Positions 1 to 5,054 of a DNA stretch of 5,054 nucleotides are shown here, in pieces. A model generated the notes under the pieces. It was given only the letters and a program-made list of their open reading frames with translations, ran no database searches and had not been told where the DNA came from. This DNA is from Pontiella sp. (GTDB lineage: Bacteria > Verrucomicrobiota > Kiritimatiellia > Kiritimatiellales > Pontiellaceae), in the NCBI GenBank assembly GCA_029939385.1, contig JAOZSZ010000112.1:334-5387 (forward strand), read 5' to 3'. Both the position numbers and the translations under genes were made by a program. Position 1 is the stretch's first letter. Each line of letters opens with the position of its first letter.

Positions 1-11
1 CCGCCAACCTA

Positions 12-38
12 TTGTAAGCATAAGTAAATGCGTATAGT
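12..38 (+). promoter_or_regulatory. weak candidate promoter for the four-gene operon
   Basis: A TATAGT hexamer at 33-38 resembles a -10 box. TTGTAA at 12-17 matches four of six -35 consensus bases. The spacer is only 15 bases, shorter than the usual 16 to 18, so the pair is weak. The position, about 50 bases before the first gene, is reasonable. The window starts just upstream, so transcription could equally come from outside it. Confidence 0.22.
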
Positions 39-94
39 AGAGACGACGGTGTATGTGCATGGAACACTAAAAACCTAAATAAAAGGAATGAATC

Positions 95-676
95 ATGAGT
101 TTATTTAATCTGTTTAAATCAAGTAAGACCGTACTCGTTGTCGATGGTATATCTCTTAATGATGCGTTGGGGCTGAAAGGAAAAGTTCCCCCCCGCACTC
201 AACTTCAAGTTCTTCGTCGCCTTGCGCGTTTTGCGCAGCGGGAGAACTTGGGTATGGTTGTAGTACTTACCGGAAGCCCACTCAATAAGGCGCCGGCAGG
301 AAAGAAATTTGAAGAGATTCGGGTTGTTTATAGTAAGTCGCTTGATGCGCACACTAAGTTTTTGGTCAAGACTGTTCGCTCGAAAGGGTCTTCCGCTATC
401 TTGGTTTCTGGAAATGCGATCGCTGAAAAAATAGCAGGGCGTAATGTAAAGACAATGCGTGTAAGCACGTTTCGTAAAATCTTTGATTTTGGAGGCAGTG
501 ATTTTGCTGTAAATGATCGCTCCGAGCGGAGTGGTGGTGAAGGCAATCGTAATCGCAACCGTAACCGTCCGCCGCGCCGTCAGCAAAAGGCTTCATCTGA
601 AAAGAAACAGGAGCATCCTTCAAAGGAAAACTCGGACGTCGATGCGATCAATGAACTGATCGATTTGGTCGATTAG
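95..676 (+). CDS. YacP/NYN-like (PIN-fold) protein with basic Asn-Arg repeat tail
   Basis: This 193-residue protein resembles the YacP-type NYN branch of the PIN-fold superfamily, whose members are RNA-binding proteins or nucleases. Residues 11-131 show the expected pattern: a first strand ending in VVDG (Asp17), a helix rich in Leu and Arg, a hydrophobic strand MVVVLTG (54-60), a strand VVYSKSLDAH (77-86), and a strand ILVSGN (102-107) followed by a helix. The usual acidic positions are mostly not kept: the FDG-like site reads LTG, the ADD-like site keeps one Asp (Asp84), and the TSD-like site reads SGN. It may therefore bind RNA without cutting it. Residues 140-180 are a low-complexity basic tail with four Asn-Arg pairs (151-158), and the last 13 residues are acidic. 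The ATG start has AAGGA seven bases upstream. The stop codon overlaps the next start by one base. The family call rests on pattern matching, so the exact function is unknown. Confidence 0.7.
   Translation: MSLFNLFKSSKTVLVVDGISLNDALGLKGKVPPRTQLQVLRRLARFAQRENLGMVVVLTGSPLNKAPAGKKFEEIRVVYSKSLDAHTKFLVKTVRSKGSSAILVSGNAIAEKIAGRNVKTMRVSTFRKIFDFGGSDFAVNDRSERSGGEGNRNRNRNRPPRRQQKASSEKKQEHPSKENSDVDAINELIDLVD
545..568 (+). repeat. Asn-Arg codon repeat inside the NYN-like gene
   Basis: Four tandem six-base units, each an Asn codon followed by an Arg codon (AAY CGY), encode Asn-Arg four times. The third codon positions vary, so selection probably acts on the peptide and not on the DNA repeat. The peptide lies in a flexible, positively charged tail of the kind often seen in RNA-binding proteins. 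Confidence 0.8.
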
Positions 677-1335
677 TGTCTGCTCGCTATATCTTTTGCG
701 ATATCGACGGAACGTTGTTGCATGCTCGTAGCTCTGGGCGCAGTGCCTTTGGAGATGCTTTTGCGGCCACGTATGGTGTTTCCGTTGATATGACCCATAT
801 TAATTTTGCTGGCGCAACGGATCTGCGTGTTTTAGCGCAGTTGATTGTTGAGCAAAATCTTTTTCCTGATGCGGGGCATGAACAACGATTTTTCGATCTA
901 TTTCCAGGATTTCTGGATCATAAGATGACCCTCGAGTTGCCCGTAGTTTTCCCCGGGGTTAAAACCTTTCTTGAGCGGGTTTCTAAACATTGGACCCTCG
1001 GATTAGTGACGGGAAACATTAAGGCTTGTGCTCTTATCAAACTAAAGCATGCGGGAATTGGTTCGTATTTTAGTGATATTGGCGGGTTTGGTGATGATGA
1101 TAGTGATCGCAATAAAATGGCAAAACTAGCCTTACAACGTGCCGGAAATCCAACGGGTTCTTTTTTGCTGGGCGATACCCCATCTGATATTGAAGCTGCT
1201 CGCACAAACGGAATGGTTTCGGTGGCCGTTTGTAATGGACAGTTTGATCGCGCCTCGCTCGAAGCAGAGGGGGCAGACATTGTGGTAGACTCTTTTGAGG
1301 ATGCTGACGAACTTTTTCAAGCACTGGAAGTATGA
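676..1335 (+). CDS. HAD-superfamily phosphatase, phosphoglycolate phosphatase-like
   Basis: This 219-residue protein is a haloacid dehalogenase-type hydrolase, probably a cytoplasmic phosphatase for a small phosphorylated metabolite. Motif I is DIDGTLL with the nucleophile Asp9 and acid/base Asp11. Motif II is Thr112 in LVTGN. The motif III region, around GFGDDDSDRNK (137-147), has Arg145 and Lys147 as candidates for the basic residue. Motif IV is GDTPSD with Asp167 and Asp171. A helical cap (about residues 17-85) sits between motifs I and II, as in the Gph-like C1-cap group, and the length is typical. The start is GTG. No other start codon exists in frame between the upstream stop at 652-654 and GTG 676, and the next Met would remove motif I. 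No clear Shine-Dalgarno precedes it, so translation is probably coupled to the upstream gene through the TAGTG junction. The substrate cannot be read from sequence; phosphoglycolate is only one possibility. Confidence 0.88.
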   Translation: MSARYIFCDIDGTLLHARSSGRSAFGDAFAATYGVSVDMTHINFAGATDLRVLAQLIVEQNLFPDAGHEQRFFDLFPGFLDHKMTLELPVVFPGVKTFLERVSKHWTLGLVTGNIKACALIKLKHAGIGSYFSDIGGFGDDDSDRNKMAKLALQRAGNPTGSFLLGDTPSDIEAARTNGMVSVAVCNGQFDRASLEAEGADIVVDSFEDADELFQALEV

Positions 1336-2321
1336 ACGGAAGTTTTGAAAATCTTACCCCCGATTGCATTCTCGATGCGGTTGAATCGGCCATGGGCTGT
1401 CGGCTAACAGGGCTGACGGCACCTTTACCAAGTTATATCAACCGTGTGTATGAGCTACAGTCTGTCAAAGATGAACGTTGGGTGGCCAAATTTTACCGTC
1501 CGGGTCGTTGGACACATGCGGCCTTGCAGGACGAGCACAACTTTGTATTCGATTGTGCTTCCGAGGAGATTCCTGTGGTTGCACCTCTTCAACTGGCGAA
1601 TGGCGGAACGATTGGTGAGCATAATGGAATATTATTTTCTGTTTTTCCAAAACGTTCGGGACGCGAAATGGAGCTATGTACCCATGATGGATGGCGTAGA
1701 CTTGGGGGTTTAGTGGGGCGTATTCATCTCGCAGGTAGTCGGCGTGAGGCTAATAACCGACTATGGATGCATCCAGAATCTACCACTATTCCAGAGATTA
1801 AGATGTTACTCGATAGCGGATTTATGTCGGCATATCAGGCGAATCGTTTTAAGGAGGTGACCTCTCGTATTGTCGAGATTGCCCTCTGTGAATTCGAGGG
1901 TGTTGCTCTTCAGCGTATTCATGGCGATTGCCATCGGGCTAATATTTTAGAACGTCCGGGTGAGGGTTTGATGGTGATTGATTTTGATGACATGGTGATG
2001 GGGCCGCCCGTGCAGGATATCTGGTTGTTGCTGCCCGATCATGCCAATCGAGTTCGACATGAGATTAATCTAATTCTCGAAGGTTATGAGCAATTTATGG
2101 AGTTTGATGATCGCACATTAAGATTGGTTGAGATTCTTCGAGCCATGCGAATTATCTATTTTCTCTCATGGTGTAGCACGCAGGTGGATGATTTTAAGTT
2201 TAAGGCCAATTTTCCTGATTGGGGAAGTGAGATGTTTTGGCAACGAGAAATTTCTGATATTGAGCATCAATATCATGCAATTTTAAATGATGAACGATTG
2301 AGTACACGAGGAATGTTATGA
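1332..2321 (+). CDS. srkA: SrkA/YihE-like Ser/Thr protein kinase (stress response kinase A)
   Basis: This 329-residue protein has the aminoglycoside-phosphotransferase/choline-kinase fold and matches E. coli SrkA (YihE), recalled from memory, along its full length. SrkA is a cytoplasmic Ser/Thr protein kinase that protects cells during envelope and oxidative stress and counters MazEF-mediated death. Shared blocks are SYINRVYELQ (34-43), VAKFYRPGRWT (51-61) with the ATP-contacting Lys53, VVAP (82-85), the catalytic loop IHGDCHRANIL (196-206) with Asp199 and Asn204, the metal-binding DFDD (217-220), GPPVQDIWLLL (224-234), and LRAMRIIYFLSW (269-280). All kinase residues are present, so it should be active. 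The length is essentially that of E. coli SrkA (328). The ATG overlaps the HAD stop in an ATGA junction with a weak GGAAG upstream, consistent with coupling. E. coli srkA lies beside dsbA, whereas here it is paired with a phosphatase gene. The substrates in this organism are unknown. Confidence 0.92.
   Translation: MNGSFENLTPDCILDAVESAMGCRLTGLTAPLPSYINRVYELQSVKDERWVAKFYRPGRWTHAALQDEHNFVFDCASEEIPVVAPLQLANGGTIGEHNGILFSVFPKRSGREMELCTHDGWRRLGGLVGRIHLAGSRREANNRLWMHPESTTIPEIKMLLDSGFMSAYQANRFKEVTSRIVEIALCEFEGVALQRIHGDCHRANILERPGEGLMVIDFDDMVMGPPVQDIWLLLPDHANRVRHEINLILEGYEQFMEFDDRTLRLVEILRAMRIIYFLSWCSTQVDDFKFKANFPDWGSEMFWQREISDIEHQYHAILNDERLSTRGML
1850..1860 (+). promoter_or_regulatory. perfect Shine-Dalgarno-like motif inside the kinase gene
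   Basis: TAAGGAGGTGA is complementary to the usual 3' end of bacterial 16S rRNA over all 11 bases, a stronger match than any real ribosome binding site in this window. In frame it encodes Phe-Lys-Glu-Val in a helix of the kinase. No ATG follows at a usable distance, so it is unlikely to start a second product. It might cause a ribosome pause, or it may be a chance match. Confidence 0.4.
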
Positions 2322-3004
2322 GTAAAAGTAAACCTTTCAATATACAATGTCCATCCTGCCGAATGCAGCAGGATGTGGAGCTTTATGATGCGGTGAATAT
2401 TTCCACCAATCCTGAATTAAAAAAACTTCTGATGGAAAACCATTTAAACCGGGTGGGCTGTATTGGGTGCGAGGCTAGTTTTCGCGTAGATATGCCGCTT
2501 CTTTATACCGATCCTCAGAACAATGTTATGATTCATTGGATTCCAGAAACAGCGGAGCTGACTAAGGATCAAATTATTGAGGATTTTGATAAATCATTGG
2601 AGCAATTGAATGAATTGTTGCCCCCCGATGTTGTGGCTCCCCGTGTACGGTTGGTGTTGAGCCGTGTTGAATTGGTTGAACTCATCTTTATGATTGAAGC
2701 CAATATGAACCAGCGTGTGGTGGAATATGTGAAGTACAGTATTTATACACGTAATGCAGAGAAAACGGATCCAGAGAAATTTAGATTATTACTCAATGTG
2801 CAGGATTCTACGGATGAAGAACTATGCTTTGTGTTGCAGAATGTTGAAACTCAGGAATTAGGCAAAGGCCTTCGTTATGGTCGTTCAGCTTACCAGTCGA
2901 TGTGTGAACTTTATGAAGAAGCTCCCGAGGAGTTCGTAGAAATGTTTCCGGGTCCTTGTATTAGTGCACGCAATTTATTGCTAGAAGATTTGGCTGATGC
3001 CTAA
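2318..3004 (+). CDS. CpXC-domain protein (putative zinc-binding, unknown function)
   Basis: This 228-residue protein carries an N-terminal CpXC domain: CPSC at residues 11-14 and CIGC at 48-51, probably forming one four-cysteine zinc site, followed by the conserved-looking stretch PLLYTDPQNNVMIHWIPE (60-77). The family is widespread in bacteria and has no established biochemical role. Residues 80-228 look like an alpha-helical, acidic C-terminal region with no motif I can name. There is no signal peptide or membrane segment, so it is probably cytoplasmic. The start is well supported: GAGGA (2308-2312) lies five bases before the ATG, and the ATGA junction overlaps the kinase stop. As the last gene before the terminator it belongs to the same transcript as the kinase, but a functional link is inference. 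Confidence 0.82.
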   Translation: MSKSKPFNIQCPSCRMQQDVELYDAVNISTNPELKKLLMENHLNRVGCIGCEASFRVDMPLLYTDPQNNVMIHWIPETAELTKDQIIEDFDKSLEQLNELLPPDVVAPRVRLVLSRVELVELIFMIEANMNQRVVEYVKYSIYTRNAEKTDPEKFRLLLNVQDSTDEELCFVLQNVETQELGKGLRYGRSAYQSMCELYEEAPEEFVEMFPGPCISARNLLLEDLADA

Positions 3005-3006
3005 AT

Positions 3007-3037
3007 AAAAAACGCCTCAAAATAGGAGGCGTTTTTT
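3007..3037. terminator. bidirectional intrinsic terminator between convergent genes
   Basis: CGCCTC (3013-3018) and GAGGCG (3026-3031) form a perfect six-base-pair stem with a seven-base loop. The stem is flanked by six A on the left and six T on the right, so each strand has a GC-rich hairpin followed by a U tract. It lies just after the CpXC stop and 20 bases beyond the TPR gene stop on the other strand, so it should serve both operons. Confidence 0.92.
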
Positions 3038-3057
3038 AAAGTAAATTGGGGCAGTAA

Positions 3058-3978
3058 CTACTGCTTTTTACTCAGCATCATTCTTAGGTTGGCTTCGGCC
3101 ATTTGTCCCCAAGTGTTCTCTGGGAAATTTATAATAAGATCTTCATATGCGATTTGGGCTTCATCCAGCTGTCCCAGTGATTCAAGGCAACGTGCTTTCC
3201 CCATCATAGCCGTTGGGACAAGGAAGGAATTCTTATGTTCCTTTATAAACTGACCATAGAGCAAGAGTGCATCATCCTGAAGGCCATTGGCTTCCTTGCA
3301 GGCGATAACATTTAATTCAGCTTGAACCGCAAGCTGGAGCTCACCATGTTGTTTAATAAATTGAGTATAGAGAGCTTCCGCTTCATCAATTTTCCCAGAA
3401 TTAAAGGTTTCACGAGCAAGACTCATCCATGCAATCGGTCCAGCGGATGTAGAGCCATAATGATCAACAATCGCTTGTAGATCGGGAATGCTATTGGCTT
3501 GCATGAGTGCGGCATCGGCGGCGGTTTCTTTCTTAATGCCTTGTGCTTGAAAGAATTTGCTACCGAGAATAAGCACACAGATTGTTACAACCCCGATGGC
3601 CGCTGGTTTTGCATATTTTTGAATAAAGGTTAAAACTTCCTTCACTTCCTGTTGTTCCAGCATTTGCTGTTTAAGAACATCCTGATGTCGTTGGTCGGCT
3701 TCTGCGTCTCTTTTTGAATGTGATTGCGACTTTTTCTTTTTACCATTCAACTTATTCGGTGCACTCTTTTGCCCTGATTTTTGCATTGAGCTCGATTGGG
3801 ATTTTGGTTCTTTCGTTATAGATATGGAATCAACCGCCGGTGCGGATTTTTTTATCGGTTCGGCTGTTGCTTCATCTTCCATCTTTGTTTTTTTTGCATT
3901 TATCGTTTTTAGTAATTTTTCGTGATCACTAAGGAATGATGGTTGTTGGGTAAGATCGTCTTTATTCTCTTCTGTCAT
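3058..3978 (-). CDS. membrane-anchored TPR protein (YfgM/CpoB-like TPR domain)
   Basis: This 306-residue protein has three parts. Residues 1-110 are hydrophilic, rich in Lys, Ser and Gln, and probably disordered. One transmembrane segment follows at about 125-142 (AAIGVVTICVLILGSKFF). Residues 155-306 carry about three tetratricopeptide-like repeats, for example GKIDEAEALYTQFIKQH and GQLDEAQIAYEDLIINFP. This resembles the TPR_21 group that includes YfgM, a partner of SecYEG and periplasmic chaperones. The likely topology is N-terminus inside and TPR domain in the periplasm, which suggests a scaffold or chaperone-like role. I chose the ATG at 3978 over the in-frame ATG at 4026 because AGGAG (3985-3989) lies six bases upstream of it, while the longer form has no convincing ribosome binding site. 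The N-terminal part is much longer than in YfgM. No terminator separates it from aroK 61 bases upstream, so they are probably cotranscribed. Confidence 0.78.
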   Translation of the reverse strand: MTEENKDDLTQQPSFLSDHEKLLKTINAKKTKMEDEATAEPIKKSAPAVDSISITKEPKSQSSSMQKSGQKSAPNKLNGKKKKSQSHSKRDAEADQRHQDVLKQQMLEQQEVKEVLTFIQKYAKPAAIGVVTICVLILGSKFFQAQGIKKETAADAALMQANSIPDLQAIVDHYGSTSAGPIAWMSLARETFNSGKIDEAEALYTQFIKQHGELQLAVQAELNVIACKEANGLQDDALLLYGQFIKEHKNSFLVPTAMMGKARCLESLGQLDEAQIAYEDLIINFPENTWGQMAEANLRMMLSKKQ

Positions 3979-3984
3979 GATATG

Positions 3985-3989
3985 CTCCT
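3985..3989 (-). promoter_or_regulatory. ribosome binding site that fixes the TPR gene start
   Basis: On the minus strand this reads AGGAG, six bases before the ATG at 3978. It supports the 306-residue product over the 322-residue version starting at 4026. Confidence 0.8.
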
Positions 3990-4039
3990 GTCTGAAATCC
4001 CTAAAAGAAGAGGACATTCTCTCCATTTAATCATCAATT

Positions 4040-4555
4040 TCAAGGATTGTTTGTTTTATAGAGTTCGATAATTTGTGCAGCGATAGTTTTTGGGGCAAGT
4101 CCACTCGTATTTATTTTGTGGGAAATGGCTTCATAAAAGAGCTGGCGGTCTTTTAATAGTTGGGGGATTTGGGTGGCCTTATCACCCGATAATAGGGGGC
4201 GAGTGTCGTCGTGCAATACGCGATTAAGGATCTCATCTGCTGAAGCAAGAAGGCAGATAACGAGGCCCGTTTTCTCATAGTCCGAAATATTCTCTGGGTT
4301 GAGTACAATGCCACCCCCCGTTGAAATCACTTGAGTGCTTTGAGCGGAAAGCTCTTTAACCAATTCACGCTCCAAATTTCGAAAGTATGGTTCGCCTTCT
4401 ACCGCAAAGATTGTACGGATGCTTTTCCCTACACGTTCTTCGATTATAGAATCCATATCAACCAATGGCATATCGGTTTGTTCGGAGAGGATTCGGCCAA
4501 CCGTGGTTTTTCCGGTTCCCATGAATCCAACCAGTACAATATTCCGTTTGTCCAT
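4040..4555 (-). CDS. aroK: shikimate kinase
   Basis: This 171-residue enzyme transfers phosphate from ATP to the 3-hydroxyl of shikimate, the fifth step of the shikimate pathway toward chorismate and aromatic amino acids, in the cytoplasm. All diagnostic residues are present: the Walker A loop GFMGTGKT (10-17), the shikimate-binding Asp35 in DMD, Arg59 in YFRNLE, the TGGG loop (79-82), the lid Arg119 in DDTRPLL, and the adenine-side Arg137 in DRQLFY. Length is typical for AroK/AroL. GGAG (4561-4564) lies five bases before the ATG. No other aromatic-pathway gene is in the window. A terminator-like hairpin ends about 33 bases upstream, leaving little space for a separate promoter, so expression may depend on readthrough from the small basic gene. 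The symbol follows the usual name; AroL would be the same reaction. Confidence 0.95.
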   Translation of the reverse strand: MDKRNIVLVGFMGTGKTTVGRILSEQTDMPLVDMDSIIEERVGKSIRTIFAVEGEPYFRNLERELVKELSAQSTQVISTGGGIVLNPENISDYEKTGLVICLLASADEILNRVLHDDTRPLLSGDKATQIPQLLKDRQLFYEAISHKINTSGLAPKTIAAQIIELYKTNNP

Positions 4556-4588
4556 TTAGGCTCCAACGATTCTTTGATCTAGAAATAG

Positions 4589-4614
4589 AAAAACGCCCCA
4601 GTTGGAGCGTTTTT
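4589..4614 (-). terminator. intrinsic terminator or attenuator between small basic gene and aroK
   Basis: On the minus strand CGCTCC pairs with GGGGCG across the tetraloop AACT; one pair is a U-G wobble. A five-base U tract follows. On the plus strand the wobble becomes a C-A mismatch, so the hairpin favours minus-strand transcription, that is, the end of the small basic gene 20 bases upstream. The stem is short, so partial readthrough into aroK is plausible. Confidence 0.75.
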
Positions 4615-4634
4615 CAACAAGCAATAATTTATTT

Positions 4635-4817
4635 TTAAGCACAGGTTTCGCGAATTGCCGCGCGAATTTCCTTGGTATTCATATGGATCAGTTGCTCCTC
4701 GGTAACACCTGCACCGATTAGACGTTTTTTTTGTTCCAACATACGACGACGCTTCAAACGCGGTTTTTTGACCGGGCGGCGTAGCGGCTTCTTGCGCATT
4801 GCTCTTCTAATTCTCAT
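4635..4817 (-). CDS. small, very basic protein of unknown function
   Basis: I do not recognise this 60-residue protein. Residues 1-32 are extremely basic: about 18 of 32 are Arg or Lys, in clusters such as RKKPLRRPVKKPRLKRRR (8-25). Residues 33-60 look like a small helical unit, GAGVTEEQLIHMNTKEIRAAI (35-55), loosely similar in pattern to SAP/LEM-type helix-extended-helix nucleic acid-binding motifs. Size and charge suggest it binds RNA or the ribosome, much as small ribosomal proteins do, but it does not match bS21, bL34 or bTHX as I know them. The start at 4817 is chosen over an in-frame ATG at 4847 because GAAGAGG (4824-4830) lies six bases upstream, and because the longer form would begin inside the leader hairpin. 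Coding is supported by the ribosome binding site, the strong composition bias and the terminator after the stop. Confidence 0.72.
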   Translation of the reverse strand: MRIRRAMRKKPLRRPVKKPRLKRRRMLEQKKRLIGAGVTEEQLIHMNTKEIRAAIRETCA

Positions 4818-4823
4818 GATAAA

Positions 4824-4830
4824 CCTCTTC
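4824..4830 (-). promoter_or_regulatory. ribosome binding site of the small basic gene
   Basis: On the minus strand this reads GAAGAGG, six bases before the ATG at 4817. It fixes the start of the 60-residue product and lies eight bases downstream of the leader hairpin at 4839-4891, close enough for that structure to affect ribosome access. Confidence 0.75.
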
Positions 4831-4838
4831 CAATTCTT

Positions 4839-4891
4839 GGGTTGCAAAATCAGGCGCAGAACCTACACGCCTGTTGTGTCTCACGCAACCC
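4839..4891 (-). promoter_or_regulatory. candidate structured RNA leader of the small basic gene
   Basis: On the minus strand GGGUUGC (4891-4885) and GCAACCC (4845-4839) form a perfect seven-base-pair closing stem. Inside it CAGGCG (4873-4868) and CGCCUG (4856-4851) form a perfect six-base-pair hairpin with an 11-base loop, UGUAGGUUCUG. A small GUG-AGA-CAC hairpin (4884-4876) may complete a three-way junction. The structure ends eight bases before the Shine-Dalgarno sequence. I cannot match it to a known riboswitch or ribosomal protein leader. Autogenous control by the small basic protein is an attractive guess. The same pairing exists on the plus strand, so the orientation is inferred from the gene. 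Confidence 0.5.
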
Positions 4892-5054
4892 TTATTTGGT
4901 GTAAAATTAACCTTTAATGCAGGTCTGATTAGACCTCTATAAAGCAGTGCGGTAAAAGCGCTTTAATAGCCGGGGGCATAGGCTCGGTTTTAATTTTTTT
5001 TGGCTGTTAGCGAGATGGGTTTAAGTTGGATAGTTCCTCTAAAAATGTGGTGAT
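4892..5054. other. noncoding-looking region upstream of the small basic gene
   Basis: No convincing gene is seen here. It holds the AGGTCT inverted repeat, a ten-base palindrome AAAGCGCTTT (4955-4964), a weak AGCC/GGCT stem (4968-4984), and a T-rich run (4988-5001) that includes eight consecutive T. On the minus strand the frame entering from the window edge stays open until TAA at 5009-5007, giving 15 codons that could be the end of a neighbouring gene, but this is too short to judge. A promoter for the small basic gene probably lies in this stretch. Confidence 0.5.
4921..4936. repeat. perfect inverted repeat in the upstream region
   Basis: AGGTCT (4921-4926) and AGACCT (4931-4936) are perfect inverted copies around GATT. 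It could be a dyad operator or a small RNA hairpin. On the minus strand a TATAGA hexamer (4941-4936) overlaps its edge and could be a -10 box, but no good -35 box is seen. Confidence 0.5.

Noticed and set aside
28..78. 16-codon open frame in the leader before the NYN-like gene
   Set aside because: It has no clear Shine-Dalgarno sequence, and the candidate -10 box lies inside it. A leader peptide is possible but not supported.
119..586. 155-codon minus-strand open frame across the NYN-like gene
   Set aside because: It is antisense to a gene with a good ribosome binding site and family pattern, and its translation has no recognisable domain or plausible composition.
918..1393. Minus-strand open frames across the HAD gene
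   Set aside because: They lie opposite a gene with all four HAD motifs, and their translations resemble no family.
3979..4026. Sixteen-codon N-terminal extension of the TPR protein from the ATG at 4026
   Set aside because: No convincing ribosome binding site precedes 4026, whereas AGGAG sits six bases before the ATG at 3978.
4839..4891. tRNA gene suggested by the stems and a GGUUC in the loop
   Set aside because: There is no acceptor, D-arm or anticodon-arm arrangement, and 53 bases is too short for a normal tRNA.
4672..4917. 81-codon plus-strand open frame opposite the small basic gene
   Set aside because: It is a mirror of the Arg/Lys-rich gene and its leader, with no ribosome binding site and no family resemblance.
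5007..5054. Fifteen codons of a possible minus-strand gene end at the window edge
   Set aside because: Another minus-strand frame is also open at the edge, and the fragment is too short to tell coding from chance.

Overview
The window looks like an ordinary, compact bacterial chromosome segment of moderate GC content (mid-forties by eye). It has AGGAG-type ribosome binding sites, overlapping stop/start codons and short intergenic gaps. No transposase, phage gene, CRISPR array, tRNA or rRNA was found. The gene set (a SrkA-type kinase, a single-membrane-pass TPR protein of the YfgM/CpoB type, AroK) suggests a Gram-negative. The divergent NYN-like protein and the small Arg/Lys-rich protein remind me of the PVC superphylum, perhaps Kiritimatiellota, but that placement is a tentative inference.

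Layout. Positions 1-94 are a short leader. A four-gene plus-strand operon follows: a YacP/NYN-like protein with a basic tail (95-676), a HAD-family phosphatase (676-1335), a SrkA/YihE-like kinase (1332-2321) and a CpXC-domain zinc-binding protein (2318-3004). Each gene overlaps the next by 1 to 4 bases, which points to translational coupling. The operon ends at a symmetrical hairpin (3007-3037) that can terminate transcription from both sides.

The right half is on the minus strand and reads toward that hairpin: a 60-residue, very basic protein (4817 to 4635), a terminator-like hairpin (4589-4614), shikimate kinase aroK (4555 to 4040), and a membrane-anchored TPR protein (3978 to 3058). Positions 4818-5054 hold no recognisable gene. 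They do contain an inverted-repeat structure at 4839-4891, placed just before the Shine-Dalgarno sequence of the small basic gene, plus two smaller palindromes.

The plus-strand operon puts a kinase, a phosphatase, a putative RNA-binding or nuclease-like protein and a zinc-finger-like protein in one transcript. This could be a stress-response or RNA-related module, but only the individual families are supported, not a shared pathway. The two best candidates for something undescribed are the structured leader with its small basic protein, and the NYN-like protein, which seems to lack several of the acidic residues expected for nuclease activity.
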